Source: Dendrolimus kikuchii
Taxonomy: Eukaryota; Arthropoda; Insecta; Lepidoptera; Lasiocampidae
NCBI GenBank assembly: GCA_019925095.2
Contig: JAHHIN020000030.1
Span: 8,950,501-9,014,500 of the forward strand
Reading direction: 5' to 3'
Length of the DNA: 64,000 nucleotides
The notes under the pieces were generated by a model, which ran no database searches, was not told where the DNA came from, and was given only the letters and a program-made list of their open reading frames with translations. The position numbers were made by a program, and so were the translations under genes. Positions 10,506-19,318 of the stretch are shown here, piece by piece. How positions within the stretch are numbered: position 1 is the stretch's first letter; the number at the start of each line of letters is the position of its first letter.

Positions 10506-13345
10506 CATACACTAAGTTACACGTATGAGCGGATGTGTTGAACACAAAACCTATCTGTCGTAATACTCAGGTCAGACTGGCGAACACGCGTCGTATTTGC
10601 CCGAACGCGAAAACTGCTGACAAAGCGATTTTGTGTCACCACAATCCATAAACGGTTTTTAGCAGGCAACCCTATACAGTTATTTTTGTAATTAAATTAT
10701 CCTTCTTATGATATCAATTTTTATTGGTTGTTCATACCTGTTTGCCAGGTAGCCATGAACAGAAATAAGTAGGCAAGCCCTATCTAGACACATTCTCATG
10801 TTAAAAACTAGCAGTTGAAACAAAATTTGTTCTGTTCTCAAAAAAAATGATTAAAATTAATTTAATTAAAAGTAGCATGTATATACTCTTTTGTTTATTG
10901 CTGCCTTGGCGAAATCTGTTTTTATAGAAGTATAGTCTTTGACAACAAATTATGACGGTCGAATTTCGACCACGAGCGACCACTAGTTATACAGATTCTG
11001 AGTATTCTTCTGTATTATTATATTGTTTAATATCTTTTGTCTCCAGCTGTTGAGATTATCCGCATGGAGCACAACTACAGCGTCGAGCCAGGGAGCAAGG
11101 AGGCGAGCGAAAACGTCTCTCGGCTTAATGTCAGGCAGTTGGTGGACACCCTTGGATATCTGTAAGTACTATGTATAATCGGGTTCAGATGTTTGCCGAT
11201 TGCAGGTTTGTGGGCAAAGACAAGATCCTTATAAATAATAATGGGCACCTTGTATTAAGCTAACTAACATTACATGTAATGAGGTTCAGTTGTATGCCCA
11301 TTGCAAGTTTGTGGGCTACACCGGGGGACCCTTATGAATAATAATCATCGTCACCTTGAATATTTGTAAGTATTTAGGGATGACTCCAATGGTTGGAAGA
11401 GCGAGACGAATGCTCCTCCTTCTCAGAGGAAGATCTTCCAGCGAGGCTATTGTTGTTCCTCGCAGGCCTAGGCCCATCTATTATTATTGGAATTTTTTTA
11501 TATATTCTTTGTACATTTCGAGAATTGTTTGCGACCTCAATTATTGCACAGCGCCATCTATTGACTTGTATGTGTTCCACTACAAGTTACGTAATAGGGT
11601 TTAGTTGTATGCCGATTTTAAGTTTGTGGGCAAAGAAGAGACCCTTATAATTAATAATATAAATTGGCACCTAGCATATCTGTAAGCACCATGTGTAATG
11701 GGGTTCAATTATATGCTGGTTTGTGGGCAAAGACAAGGTCCTTATAAATAATAACGGGCATCTTGCATATTTGTAAGCATTACATGTAATGGGGTTCACT
11801 CATATGCCGATTGCATCATTTATGTTTCTTTGTAGGTCCCTGAAGAATCTCCAACGGAAGCAACTGTGGGTTGTGAAGGTGGAGACGGACAAGGCTGAGG
11901 CTTCCATCACCCAATCGGAGCAGGTCATAACGAAGATGTCCGATCCTAAGCAGATCATCGAGGTAAATTGATTTAACAGCAATTTTCTCACGCCTTACAC
12001 GATTAGCTCAAGCCTACCACACCAATCGAGCCGGCCCTGTGAACTATAATTAAGACTAAGAGTTTAGCAGTCTTGGGTCAGCCTCTAATGCATGCTTCTT
12101 TCTTAGAGAGGTTACATCATATTTAATTTTTATGTTACTGCTATTTGCTCCGGACGACTCACTTCATTTTATATCGCAAACTATCCCATCTCCCGGATGA
12201 AAAGTATCTATGCCAATTTTCGATATTAAAACTACATATGTATACCAAAATGACCAAATCGGTAGCATCGACCACATCGACGAAGTCGTCCAAAATTACC
12301 ACATCGACCAAATCCGCCAAATCGACCACATCGACCAAAATGGCAAATCACAAAATAAAAACCTATCCTACTTTCTGGGATAATTTTTACATAAATCTAT
12401 TCCCAAACTTATCCCATTATCCGAGATGAAAAGTATCCCTTGTCCACCCTCGGTATTAAAATTACATATGTAGCGAATTTCAGCCAAATCGGTCCAGTAG
12501 TTTTTCCGTAAAAGCATGACAAACAGAGAGACAAATATATTTTTTATCCCGGAAACTATGCCATTTTTCGGGATAAAAAGTATCCATGTTCGTCCTCGGC
12601 ACCGAAAAAAAAAATATATATATATATTTTCAGCTCAGTTTTAGCTCTCTTCCGCGAGCTACCCAAGTCTACTAGCTAGTTCTTCACTGGTCGCTGCAAT
12701 GACTGAATATATGCAGCTTATGTACACTTATTCAATTCATTCTCCTTACAGATTGTACCCCATTCATCAACGTCTACACCAGCAGAACAACCGACCAACG
12801 AAGTGCTACACATAATGGATGATACAACAATAACAGACAACTTCATATACGAAATAGCCGAAGAACAAGAAATAACTATGGAGGAAGTCAAGGAAATACC
12901 AACGGAAAATGCCGAGTGGATGGTGAGTATCCTGCCAGAAGAGTCGAAGCCAAAGTACGCGTACATCAAGCATTGCAGTTCAGGTAAGAAGAAGAGACAT
13001 TTTACAGCTGACATGAACGAGATAACACTACAAGGCGATTTTGAAAATTATTATATACTACCAGACGTAGATCCGTCTGTTGGTGTCGAAATCACGACTA
13101 GCTATGAACCGGAGAACTATATAGTGCAGGAATACGAGCATCTGGTACTCGATGAACGTCCGAAGAAAAAGAAGAAAGATGAGAAGAAACGTAAGAGATT
13201 GCCCTCGAAGGAGAAGTTGAATGAGAGCGGTGATTGGATGATTCAGAATAGTTTGAGTTTTGACGAGGATGATGATGATAAGAAGGTCGCGTCCAGGGTT
13301 AGAAGAAAAAATAAGAAATATTTAGGTTACGATTTTGTAACTTAA
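940..13345 (+). CDS. THAP domain-containing protein, six coding exons
   Basis: The coding exons I assign are 940-1013, 2876-2983, 7349-7467, 11047-11161, 11836-11962 and 12752-13345. Every intron is GT-AG. The exons total 1137 bases, which gives 378 residues plus stop with no frame break. Residues 6-84 match the THAP zinc-finger signature: C6-x4-C11, W39, then C60-x2-H63 followed by F64 and a proline-rich stretch. THAP domains bind DNA and zinc; the role here is probably nuclear. The middle (exons 4-5) is charged and likely helical. The C-terminal exon is acidic, then carries a Lys/Arg-rich patch ([13 protein letters not shown]) that could be a nuclear localisation signal. An attaaa at about 13421 may be the poly(A) signal. 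The start was chosen because this ATG opens directly into the C-x4-C motif. A domesticated P-element-like origin is possible for THAP proteins in general, but no transposase core is present. Confidence 0.82.
2081..2631. mobile_element. Non-autonomous hAT element in THAP intron 1
   Basis: An 8-bp direct repeat, gatagact, flanks the unit at 2073-2080 and 2632-2639. That is the duplication length typical of hAT transposons. The ends are CAGGGGCATAGC on the left and, inverted on the right, TAGTGGTGTAAC, an imperfect hAT-like terminal inverted repeat (7 of 12 positions). At about 551 bp it is too short to encode a transposase. It contains a piece of a LINE reverse transcriptase gene (separate entry). 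Confidence 0.68.
2280..2422 (-). pseudogene. LINE reverse-transcriptase fragment inside the hAT element
   Basis: The minus strand reads [18 protein letters not shown] followed by SESWVWK. This is the segment just after the RT core in RTE-like and related non-LTR retrotransposons, where 'L.PTL.YGSE.W' is typical. Only about 45 recognisable residues remain before the frame runs into unrelated sequence. It lies wholly within the hAT unit, so it was either inserted there or captured by the transposon. Confidence 0.55.
3435..5208 (+). CDS. Sailor-type (DD82E) IS630-Tc1-mariner transposase, three exons
   Basis: Exons are 3435-3509, 3687-4227 and 4424-5208, with GT-AG junctions, giving 466 residues and no disruption. 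An N-terminal helix-turn-helix ([20 protein letters not shown]) would bind the transposon ends. The catalytic triad is visible as [14 protein letters not shown] and [13 protein letters not shown] count 82 residues between the second Asp and the Glu, the spacing reported for the Sailor (DD82E) group. The enzyme would cut and paste its own element. The C-terminus is acidic and Ser-rich ([13 protein letters not shown]), and AATAAA overlaps the stop region. It sits inside intron 2 of the THAP gene on the same strand. The intact, spliced frame suggests a recent insertion or continued expression. The start could also be the ATG three bases downstream. Confidence 0.8.
4295..4311 (+). repeat. G17 homopolymer in transposase intron 2
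   Basis: A run of 17 G follows GTAGGGGA in the second intron of the transposase gene. It could form a G-quadruplex in RNA or DNA, or may partly reflect sequencing or assembly length error. Confidence 0.8.
5375..5389 (-). repeat. Candidate right end of the Sailor-type element
   Basis: On the minus strand this reads CAGGGGTGCGTAACT and is followed outward by a TA dinucleotide, as expected for a Tc1-mariner-like terminal repeat at a TA target. I could not find a matching inverted copy upstream of 3435, so the left end is not placed and this call is tentative. Confidence 0.35.
5598..5695 (+). repeat. Partial copy of a poly(A)-ended SINE-like repeat (family S)
   Basis: The sequence ggtgttgcaaatgtccatag, a diverged 'taactgc...tcaagtgggct' block and an A-rich end match the 3' part of the longer copies at 13949-14250 and 39558-39867. 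Only about 100 bp survive here, in THAP intron 2. Confidence 0.5.
5696..7348. other. Rest of THAP intron 2: decayed repeats
   Basis: Three repeat-like pieces can be seen. About 5928-6060 is a short block ending in 'catcaaaatcagtcc'. About 6640-6715 resembles the hairpin element at 49.7 kb ('ggccggcgagtg.cagaacc'). 6844-7078 is a SINE-like block beginning actagctgcgcccgcggc. No coding region is evident between them. Confidence 0.4.
6844..7078 (+). repeat. SINE-like short repeat (family T)
   Basis: It begins actagctgcgcccgcggcct and continues to 'gtttcatcaaaatacattcagtagttttt...aacatacatccatac'. This head and tail layout is very common in lepidopteran genomes and recurs here at 42568-42785 and 44643-44812. 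No protein is encoded. Confidence 0.55.
7595..8248. repeat. GC-richer composite of unidentified repeats in THAP intron 3
   Basis: The left part (7595-7770) is GC-rich against an AT-rich intron and resembles untranslated LINE sequence, but I cannot name it. The right end (8212-8248) reads cttccgtgatcacggctact, the inverse of blocks at 18024-18060 and 21631-21660, so it belongs to the Penelope-associated repeat described there. The frames through here look like chance openings. Confidence 0.4.
8774..9165 (+). repeat. Minisatellite, about 72-bp units, in THAP intron 3
   Basis: The motif 'taactaaaattagtagattaccactgt.tggcatattatga' recurs starting near 8774, 8845, 8917, 8959, 9031 and 9105. Units are about 72 bp except the third, which is shortened to about 42. 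Divergence between units is high, so the array is old. Confidence 0.65.
9375..9806 (-). repeat. SINE-like repeats (family S copy plus an adjoining short repeat)
   Basis: From 9551 the sequence is a minus-orientation family S copy: a poly-T start, 'ggcccacctaatagtaagcg' and 'gcaacaccaaa...'. To its left (9375-9550) is another repeat containing atagatggcgctgtgcaata, which recurs inverted at 11474-11590. The frame from 9463 to 9906 is a repeat artefact, not a host gene. Confidence 0.6.
10334..10502. repeat. Compound microsatellite (TA)n and (TGTGTATATATA)n
   Basis: A pure TA run is followed by about seven 12-bp units of tgtgtatatata and a second TA run. The tyrosine-isoleucine frames on both strands here are products of the repeat and not genes. 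Confidence 0.92.
10875..10986 (+). mobile_element. Short Helitron-like 3' end, copy 1
   Basis: The 15-nt palindrome ggtcgaatttcgacc (10957-10971) is followed 11 nt later by CTAG and then a T. This matches the hairpin-spacer-CTRR end of Helitrons, which insert between A and T. The left boundary, judged by comparison with 14422-14562, is near 'tatactcttttgtttattg'; no clear 5'-TC end is identified. Confidence 0.42.
11146..11819 (+). repeat. Tandem repeat of the exon 4/intron 4 donor region
   Basis: Units begin near 11146, 11246, 11352, 11668 and 11759, each about 91-106 bp. The shared pattern is cacctt-atat-tgtaag, then 'atgtaatggggttcagt...tttgtgggcaaagac.agatccttataaataataa'. The first unit holds the true splice donor at 11162. 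Units 3, 4 and 5 repeat a donor-like GTAAGT or GTAAGC at 11366, 11682 and 11773. Unit 3 is interrupted by a SINE-like insertion. Confidence 0.7.
11376..11590. repeat. SINE-like insertion within the intron 4 tandem array
   Basis: This segment splits the third tandem unit. It shares 'agaggaagatcttccagcgaggctattgttgttcct' type sequence and cagcgccatctattgac, inverted, with the repeats at 9375-9806. It therefore post-dates the tandem duplication. Confidence 0.5.
11963..12751. other. THAP intron 5: simple repeats and a SINE tail
   Basis: At 12245-12350 there are imperfect short repeats of 'accacatcgaccaaa' type. At 12430-12545 is a SINE-like tail ('aaatcggtccagtagttttt...aaacagagag'). A short TA run lies near 12612. 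Nothing coding is seen. Confidence 0.5.
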
Positions 13346-13948
13346 GATTGTTTGGGCTCCGGTTGAGAAGTGTTACGCGGTATTGTTGTTTGTCACTGCT
13401 TAGGTGTCAATGAATTGTTTATTAAACTATATTTGTCGTGAACATTGAGTTATATGTTACACTAGAGAAGGCTACCACTTCCATTTTAAAAATATAGTTA
13501 ACTATCGGTATTTTCGAAAAATATACTGCCAGACCGGTATGATTTTGTACCGTTACTTAAGTAACATTTATAAATTTAACGTTAAATATAACGTTAACAA
13601 GCGTATCTTTAATGTTATATTTCAACAAACTCCAATTAAATTGCAATATTATTTGAAAATTAATACGCGCGCTCTTGCATCAATGCTGTTTGACGATCTT
13701 TGCGAGCGAACGAGTGACGATCGTAACAAAATACAGTTGTAACGGTAAAATGATATTTATTTAACGGTAAAATGGTCTAGAAATAACGTTAAGTTTTTTA
13801 CCGATATATTCAATTATAGTATAATTATATAACGATACCATATTTCACTGGTCTTTCATGCCTTAAACTAGAAAGTTGAACTAGTTCACCTGAAAAGTAC
13901 TATTCGGTTATTAGAAATTTGTATCTTCTTTGTTAGCATTGTTCCGTG
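13346..13948. other. 3' flank of the THAP gene
   Basis: The first 100 bases probably contain the 3' untranslated region (attaaa near 13421). The rest is AT-rich with no recognisable gene or repeat. Confidence 0.4.
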
Positions 13949-14250
13949 CAGGAACGGAGAGAGAAGATAATTTCCTGCGGCCAGGCGGCCTGTCGTAAGA
14001 GGCGACAAAACAACCCACAGCCAGGTGGTAGGGTATCTACCCGTCTGGATGGCTACCACCCCTAGTCTAGACTATGCCGCCATAACAACCTTGAGTTGTG
14101 TTCCGGCATTAGTGGCCAGTTTCCAGACTCACTCAAGAGAGCAGCAGCGCAATTGTAACGCATTTGGTGTTGCAAATGTCCATAGGCGATAGTAACCGCT
14201 TACCATTAGGTGGGCCGTCTACCTGTCTACTGAACTCGTGCAATAAAAAA
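13949..14250 (+). repeat. SINE-like repeat, family S, near full length
   Basis: It begins near 'ccgtgcaggaacgg', includes ggcggcctgtcgtaagaggc and 'accttgagttgtgttccggcattagtgg', and ends in 'tgcaataaaaaa'. Other copies are at 38038-38343 and 9551-9806 (minus) and at 39558-39867 and 44840-45131 (plus). No reading frame is conserved between copies, so this is a non-coding retroposon or a LINE tail. Confidence 0.65.
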
Positions 14251-14421
14251 TAATCATTATATTAGTACGTGAAGAAAAAACTTTGTACGTATGAAATTTC
14301 GCACGCTTATGGTTTATATAGAGGAGTGCAGAAGGCTAATTTTTTTTTAATTATGTATAAAAAATACATTAAATCGATAAAAAAAACATTACACACATAC
14401 CCATGTATTTGATACACACAC

Positions 14422-14562
14422 GCATATATACTCTTTTGTTTATTGTTGCCTTGGCGAAATCTGTGATTATAGAAGTAGTCTTTGACAACAGAACCTTAAG
14501 AATGTTCAAACTTATAATTTAAATTAATTATGGTCGAATTTCGACCACTGGGCGACCACTAG
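14422..14562 (+). mobile_element. Short Helitron-like 3' end, copy 2
   Basis: It matches the copy at 10875-10986 from 'tatactcttttgtttattg' onward and ends with the same palindrome ggtcgaatttcgacc (14532-14546), then CTAG at 14559-14562 and a T. An extra block of about 35 bp lies between the left part and the hairpin. Confidence 0.42.
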
Positions 14563-15269
14563 TAATAATAAAAAAAAGCAATCGAATCATGGTTCCTAAT
14601 AGTTCATAAAATACGCAAGACTAGAGAAGACGCAAACGTGGCAATCAATTACGGTGATATCACGGCACGTACGTAAGCTACTCGTTAGACGTTCGCGGTC
14701 TATGGATGTCTATTTGTTTATAAAAAAAAAATATTATGCGTAAAGTATTATTTATTACGCCATGTTGTATATTAGGATACTGCAAGAGATGTCAACAAAT
14801 GCGGGTAATCGAGCATTTTAGATTATAAATGGAAAAATATATTCCGTAGAAGCCATGTTGCGTTATTTGACATAGATTATTTAGTGCAGATGAGTCGTTC
14901 TTCTGGGAGTGTGTCGGTAGATTGTATAAAATTCTGCTTCCACGGTAAAGTACTGTACTATGATTACGGTCAGAATCATTTTTTGTTATTTTAATTGTAC
15001 ATATAATATAATAAGACTGTTGTCAGTGTTAAGTTTGTATAATGAATATAAAAGTAGGAAAAAATCATTGGGCTAATTTGGACCGGAATTTGAAAATACA
15101 TTTTTTAGGAATTATGTCTGTCTGTCGAAGCATCACGTGAAAATTACTGAACGTATTTAAATAATACTCGACACTCGAGCTATCTTATAACCCGAGTCAA
15201 TACATTCGGGATAGATAAATACAGACAAAGTTAGCGTTTGCTATTATTAGTATTACGTACATTGTAGTA
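14563..15269. other. AT-rich intergenic stretch
   Basis: I see no gene, RNA or named repeat in this stretch. Confidence 0.4.
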
Positions 15270-15504
15270 GTTCCATTAGTAGTAGCTCAAAATGCCCAAA
15301 ATGCTCTGTTAGCCGTTCCACAAGGCGACCGCGGTCGTGGCGAAAACGTCACTAATGACGTTATCATTTTCGATCACACAACGACCCATGTCAGGAGGTG
15401 AGTCGATTAGCCGTTCCACTTGGGTTTACGATTGTAACGCTGGCAAGCAAGTGGAACGGGATAAATCGCGGTAGTGAACGTGGTCGTTGTGTCCCTAATG
15501 GAAC
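15270..15504. mobile_element. MITE of the GTTCCATTAG family, copy 1
   Basis: The ends are gttccattag and its inverse ctaatggaac. The interior ('ggcgaccgcggtcgtggcgaaaacgtcac', 'cgatcacacaacgacccatg', 'ccgttccacttgggtttacg') is shared with 17780-18015, and in reverse with 53580-53745. The family is non-coding. Confidence 0.65.
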
Positions 15505-17180
15505 GTAGCCGTAGTAATAACTAAGCGAAAATGACTTTCCCTTGTAAGATAGCCATACAAGTATGTAGGCAGAAATGATAATCATGGTAAATAGGGGCAT
15601 CTGTTCTATTATTCTTTGACATACACACACTCCCCACTACTTGGCGTATAGAGTGGTTTTTTTTATCAAGCGTCTCTATTATAGCATATAGCTCAATGTT
15701 GTTTGTCGTGATTTTGTTTATAAAAAACTACATGGAATATTGCAAAACTAAAAAATCATCAATGATTGTAAATGTGGAGTTATTTTACGTTAAGTCAAAT
15801 AAATTTATTTTTTCCATTTATGATAATAGAGCATAATATATCGAGAGGTAAATAAAACCTGTCGTTTCAAATGACATTTTGTCTGTTAACCTAATGAGGT
15901 TTTTTCATCCTAATATCTTCAACTTATGGAAACAGAGTGTTTTCAATTGAAATTTATGTACGAGTATATTCTTCTTTCTCACAAGGTATAGTTCACCTTA
16001 GGTCAAGATGGCAATTGTCTAGTGATGTAACGTCGCATAACGATATCGATAATTACTTGGGTACGCAAAAAAATTGAGAGTAAGCTTTGAAGACCCGGGC
16101 CATAAAATTGGCCCGGACATTTGGAGGGCTTGCGTGGGGCCATGGGAAGGCCAACTCGTAGAGGCCCTTTGACAAATTTAGTGTAAATGTGGCGGGACAC
16201 TGACCAGCGATTGTCCCTATCTACATCATATAGTAATGCACCCCCGGCTAGTGTAGGACTATTGTGGGAAATGAGGACAAAAAGCACCAGGCTGTTGGGG
16301 TGAACTGCTAGTGGTACCAGGGGTCTGGGAATATGGGGACTATGGCATCTGCCCGTCGCAATGTTCAGCATGGGCCCCAAAAAATGCCATAGAAGACAAG
16401 GGCAACATGGGTGTGAGTGGCTAAGGGGTGTAGACAGATGGGTTGCAGGTTCACCGAAGCTACTTCTGACGTGATGCCATTTATCACTTCCACCCCTGGA
16501 ACTTGAGTCTTAGCTCTCCACTCCGTGCCGGTTGGTTAAGGCAAGCACGGAGGCGGGGGAGTAAACTTATTATTATCTTTTTTATTACAACTAATATTTT
16601 TAAACACAGCCCTATTCAGTGTCTGATTGACAGGATATTGATACCAATTATTTTCCGTTCATGTCACAATGCTTTTCTAATACTTTCCTACCTAATTTTT
16701 GTCTCTGAGAATGATTATTGCTTTTTTTATTTTAATACGTGACGAAGAGGCAACGGAAATCATTTTCAATACAAAACTACGCACACCAGCTCAATTAGCG
16801 GAACAGAGAAAAAGTTAAAGTGGTACTTATATATACTAAATAATATGGGGTTGTATTTAACATAATAATAATTTGACATCTATTTGTGGAGTCTAAAGTA
16901 ACTTTTAATGAAAAAATATCGAAATATAGCAAAGAGCGCTTTTTTCTTCAGATTACATGTTTATTTAGAAAAATTGAAGAATTTTAACATTAAAAAAATT
17001 AAAATTACATAAATGTAAATAAAAGAAAGTTTAGTGTCGCCTGTTTCCTCCCCATACTCTGACTACAGCTTCTATCCGTCAGGACAAGCTGCAAATGATG
17101 TTGACCAAGATCTAATGAATTTAAAAATGTCTTGTCGGCTTTTTACAAATGATGTTTAAGAGCTATGAATGTCAAAGAAG
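15505..17180. other. Intergenic stretch with a GC-richer LINE-tail-like block
   Basis: About 16010-16560 is much richer in GC than its surroundings. It ends '...cactccgtgccggttggtta.aggcaagcacggaggcggggg', followed by T-rich DNA. It reads like the untranslated 3' end of a non-LTR retrotransposon. The 125-residue minus frame there shows no domain. The rest is AT-rich with nothing recognised. Confidence 0.35.
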
Positions 17181-17275
17181 CAAGTGAGGTGTGTAAGAAT
17201 AACCCTGAATAGCGCTCTGTTGCTCGTGCCTACCCCGCAAGGGAACTGGCGTGAAGTTATGTATGTATGTATGTT
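17181..17275 (+). repeat. LINE tail with (TATG)n end, copy 1
   Basis: The block 'caagtgaggtgtgtaagaat...cgctctgttg.tcg.gcctaccccgcaagggaactggcgtgaagtta' ends in a (tatg)n run. A near-identical block is at 20131-20226. A short conserved 3' piece with a simple tetranucleotide tail suggests a heavily 5'-truncated RTE-like retrotransposon. Confidence 0.5.
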
Positions 17276-17779
17276 TAAACAAGAAAAGGTGTATAACTAG
17301 CCAGTATTTAAAAAAAGATTGCATTATAAACTTTTGGTGTTTCTTCTATTATTCCGCTAATCTTGCCGGTGTGTGTATTATACAATTTAATAACGTAAGC
17401 GATATCGAAATCGATAAATGTGGTCGATGTGGATTCGTGCAGCACTATAACTAAGATACGTACGTTATGCGGGGCGTTCGCTCCCTCTACGACTTGCCTC
17501 ATACCGCCATTGCCATGTTGACTTCTCGCAAGCTATAGATAATTCGTTAACTATACTCTCGTCTGGATCATTTCAAAGTTTAAATTCGTCTCCTGACACA
17601 TTTTCAAAATGTCGTTCAAAACCAAAATAACAATTTTATATTTTTCTTATTTACAAATTACAGTGTTTTACATAGTATTTTTTTTTTAGTTTTCGCAACT
17701 TATATAACTAAAATTAAATCTTAAGTATTTACGCGCGGCATTTTATTTTTACTTTGACGTTACGGCCATATTTCCAGCG
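17276..17779. other. AT-rich intergenic stretch
   Basis: No gene or recognised repeat is seen. The short frames are not supported by any domain. Confidence 0.4.
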
Positions 17780-18015
17780 CGTTCCATTAGTAGCTCACAA
17801 TGCCCAAATGCTCCGTTAGCCGTTCCACAAGGCGACCGCGGTCGTTGTGGTCGTGGCGAAAACGTCACTACGTCATCATTTTCGATCACACAACGACCCA
17901 TGTCAAGAGGTGGGTCGAATAACCGTTCCACTTGGGTTTACGATTGTGACGCCGGTAAGCAAGTGAAACGGGAAAAATCGCGGTCGTTAATGTGGTCGTT
18001 GTTTCTAATGGAACG
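17780..18015. mobile_element. MITE of the GTTCCATTAG family, copy 2
   Basis: The terminal inverted repeats are cgttccattag and ctaatggaacg. The interior is near-identical to 15270-15504, with small insertions around the GC-rich ggcgaccgcggtcg block. A copy of the Penelope-associated block (tagccgtgatcacggaag) follows just 3' of it. Confidence 0.68.
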
Positions 18016-18630
18016 TAGCCTTCAGTAGCCGTGATCACGGAAGACAAAGATGTCAAGTGTCAATGAGTATTGTTAAAGTTGTTATATTTAGCCTATTCTC
18101 AACTTGTTCATCTTAATTATTTATTTTTCTCTGTAATCTAACTTACCACCGCTACGCAACATGTTGTGGCTTGAAGAGAAGAAGTGGCGCAGAAAACTTT
18201 ATATTAATATTATTAACTTTATTTTAACTATTTAATTTTCTACAGAAAAGTGACTAAATCGTGGAAATAAATATTAAATAAAATGTCACGCTTAAAACAT
18301 TTCGGCTTAAGACTGTTTTAAATTATGTAAAGATGTAGCCTCAATGCCGGGTATGGACATATCGAGTCTTTACCGCCATTTTATCAAAAACTGAAGGTCT
18401 GAAAACAAAATAATAATTTAAAATACGTTTTGCAACAAAAAATATACTTAGGTTCAAATTTCGCTTACGATAAAATGGGCGAAAGGCTCAATATGATACA
18501 TTTCATTCCGGAAAATTGGATAGTTGTACTACCCGTGTGCAGAAGGTTTGCCGATAGCCTCATAATGTCATGCGTCGATGGTCAGTAGGGTTGACAAAAA
18601 AGGTTACATAAATAAGTGTTGCAATAAATT
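18016..18630. other. Intergenic stretch with a Penelope-associated block
   Basis: 18021-18070 carries 'cagtagccgtgatcacggaagacaaagatgtc', shared with 21631 and, inverted, with 8212-8248. The remainder is AT-rich with nothing recognised. Confidence 0.4.
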
Positions 18631-18669
18631 TATTATTGTATATACTTTATATAAGTATATACAATAATA
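18631..18669. repeat. AT-rich perfect inverted repeat
   Basis: Two 17-bp arms (tattattgtatatactt and its inverse) are separated by 5 bp. It lies just left of the pogo-type MITE. It may be a cruciform or a chance AT palindrome. Confidence 0.7.
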
Positions 18670-18676
18670 GTAAGTA

Positions 18677-19159
18677 CAGGGTAAACTCCATGTAACGTAA
18701 CTCGATTTAACGACAAACACCCTTGAGCGTCGAAATCACTTGGCTTTGGTTGGTTTAGATTGTCTTCCATACAATGATACATTCTATATAGCATTACACC
18801 CACTCTCAATAACGACAAGAATTAAGTAATAAAAAGTACCTTTTAAGTTGCCAAAATTAGTAAAAGCTGCGCAGCTGTGTATGTTCTTTTATCGCCTTAT
18901 TATTCTAGCCCGTAATAAACTCTACTCTCGGCATCGTGGATACCGAAATTTCTAAGAAATTCCGAAATTCCTAAGTACTTCCTTTATCACCAAGATGCCT
19001 CAATATCGCAAGATAATAAGTAAAAAAATACACAGAAATTGCTGGTGCAGCAAAAGACGTCAGACAAAAATAACAGACTTCTCTCCATTTAACGACAACT
19101 CTCTATAACGCCATAAAATTTACCGTTCCTTCAGTGTCGTTATATAGAATTTTACACTG
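18677..19159. mobile_element. pogo/Tigger-type MITE
   Basis: The left end reads cagggtaaactccatgtaac. The right end, inverted, reads cagtgtaaaattctatataa. Each is flanked by a TA target. Internal sub-terminal copies of 'ccatttaacgacaactctctataacg' are typical of pogo-group ends ('cag..taaac..c.atataacg'). The interior of about 480 bp has no transposase. Confidence 0.6.
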
Positions 19160-19194
19160 TAATACAGTAAAACACTGTCTCAAATTTGTACCTG

Positions 19195-19318
19195 AATAAT
19201 AATATTATTTAGTTGTAATATTTTCTTAAATTTTCGCGACTTGTATACATAATAAAACTACGTTTTAACGGTTTTAAAATTACCGCGCTTAAAACCGTTA
19301 AAACGTAGTTTTATTATT
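19195..19318. repeat. Penelope-associated inverted repeat
   Basis: Perfect 26-bp arms at 19251-19276 and 19290-19315 are separated by 13 bp (aaattaccgcgct). Sequence to the left ('ttttcttaaattttcgcgacttgtatacat') recurs inverted at 22885-22940, next to the Penelope-like ORF, and directly at 29487-29541. The unit therefore looks like two terminal segments of that element joined head to head. Confidence 0.65.

Noticed and set aside
10256..10545. Frames of 77-90 codons on both strands
   Set aside because: They are translations of the TA/TGTA microsatellite (Tyr-Ile repeats).
16003..16380. A 125-codon minus frame in a GC-rich block
   Set aside because: No recognisable domain; the block looks like untranslated retroelement sequence.
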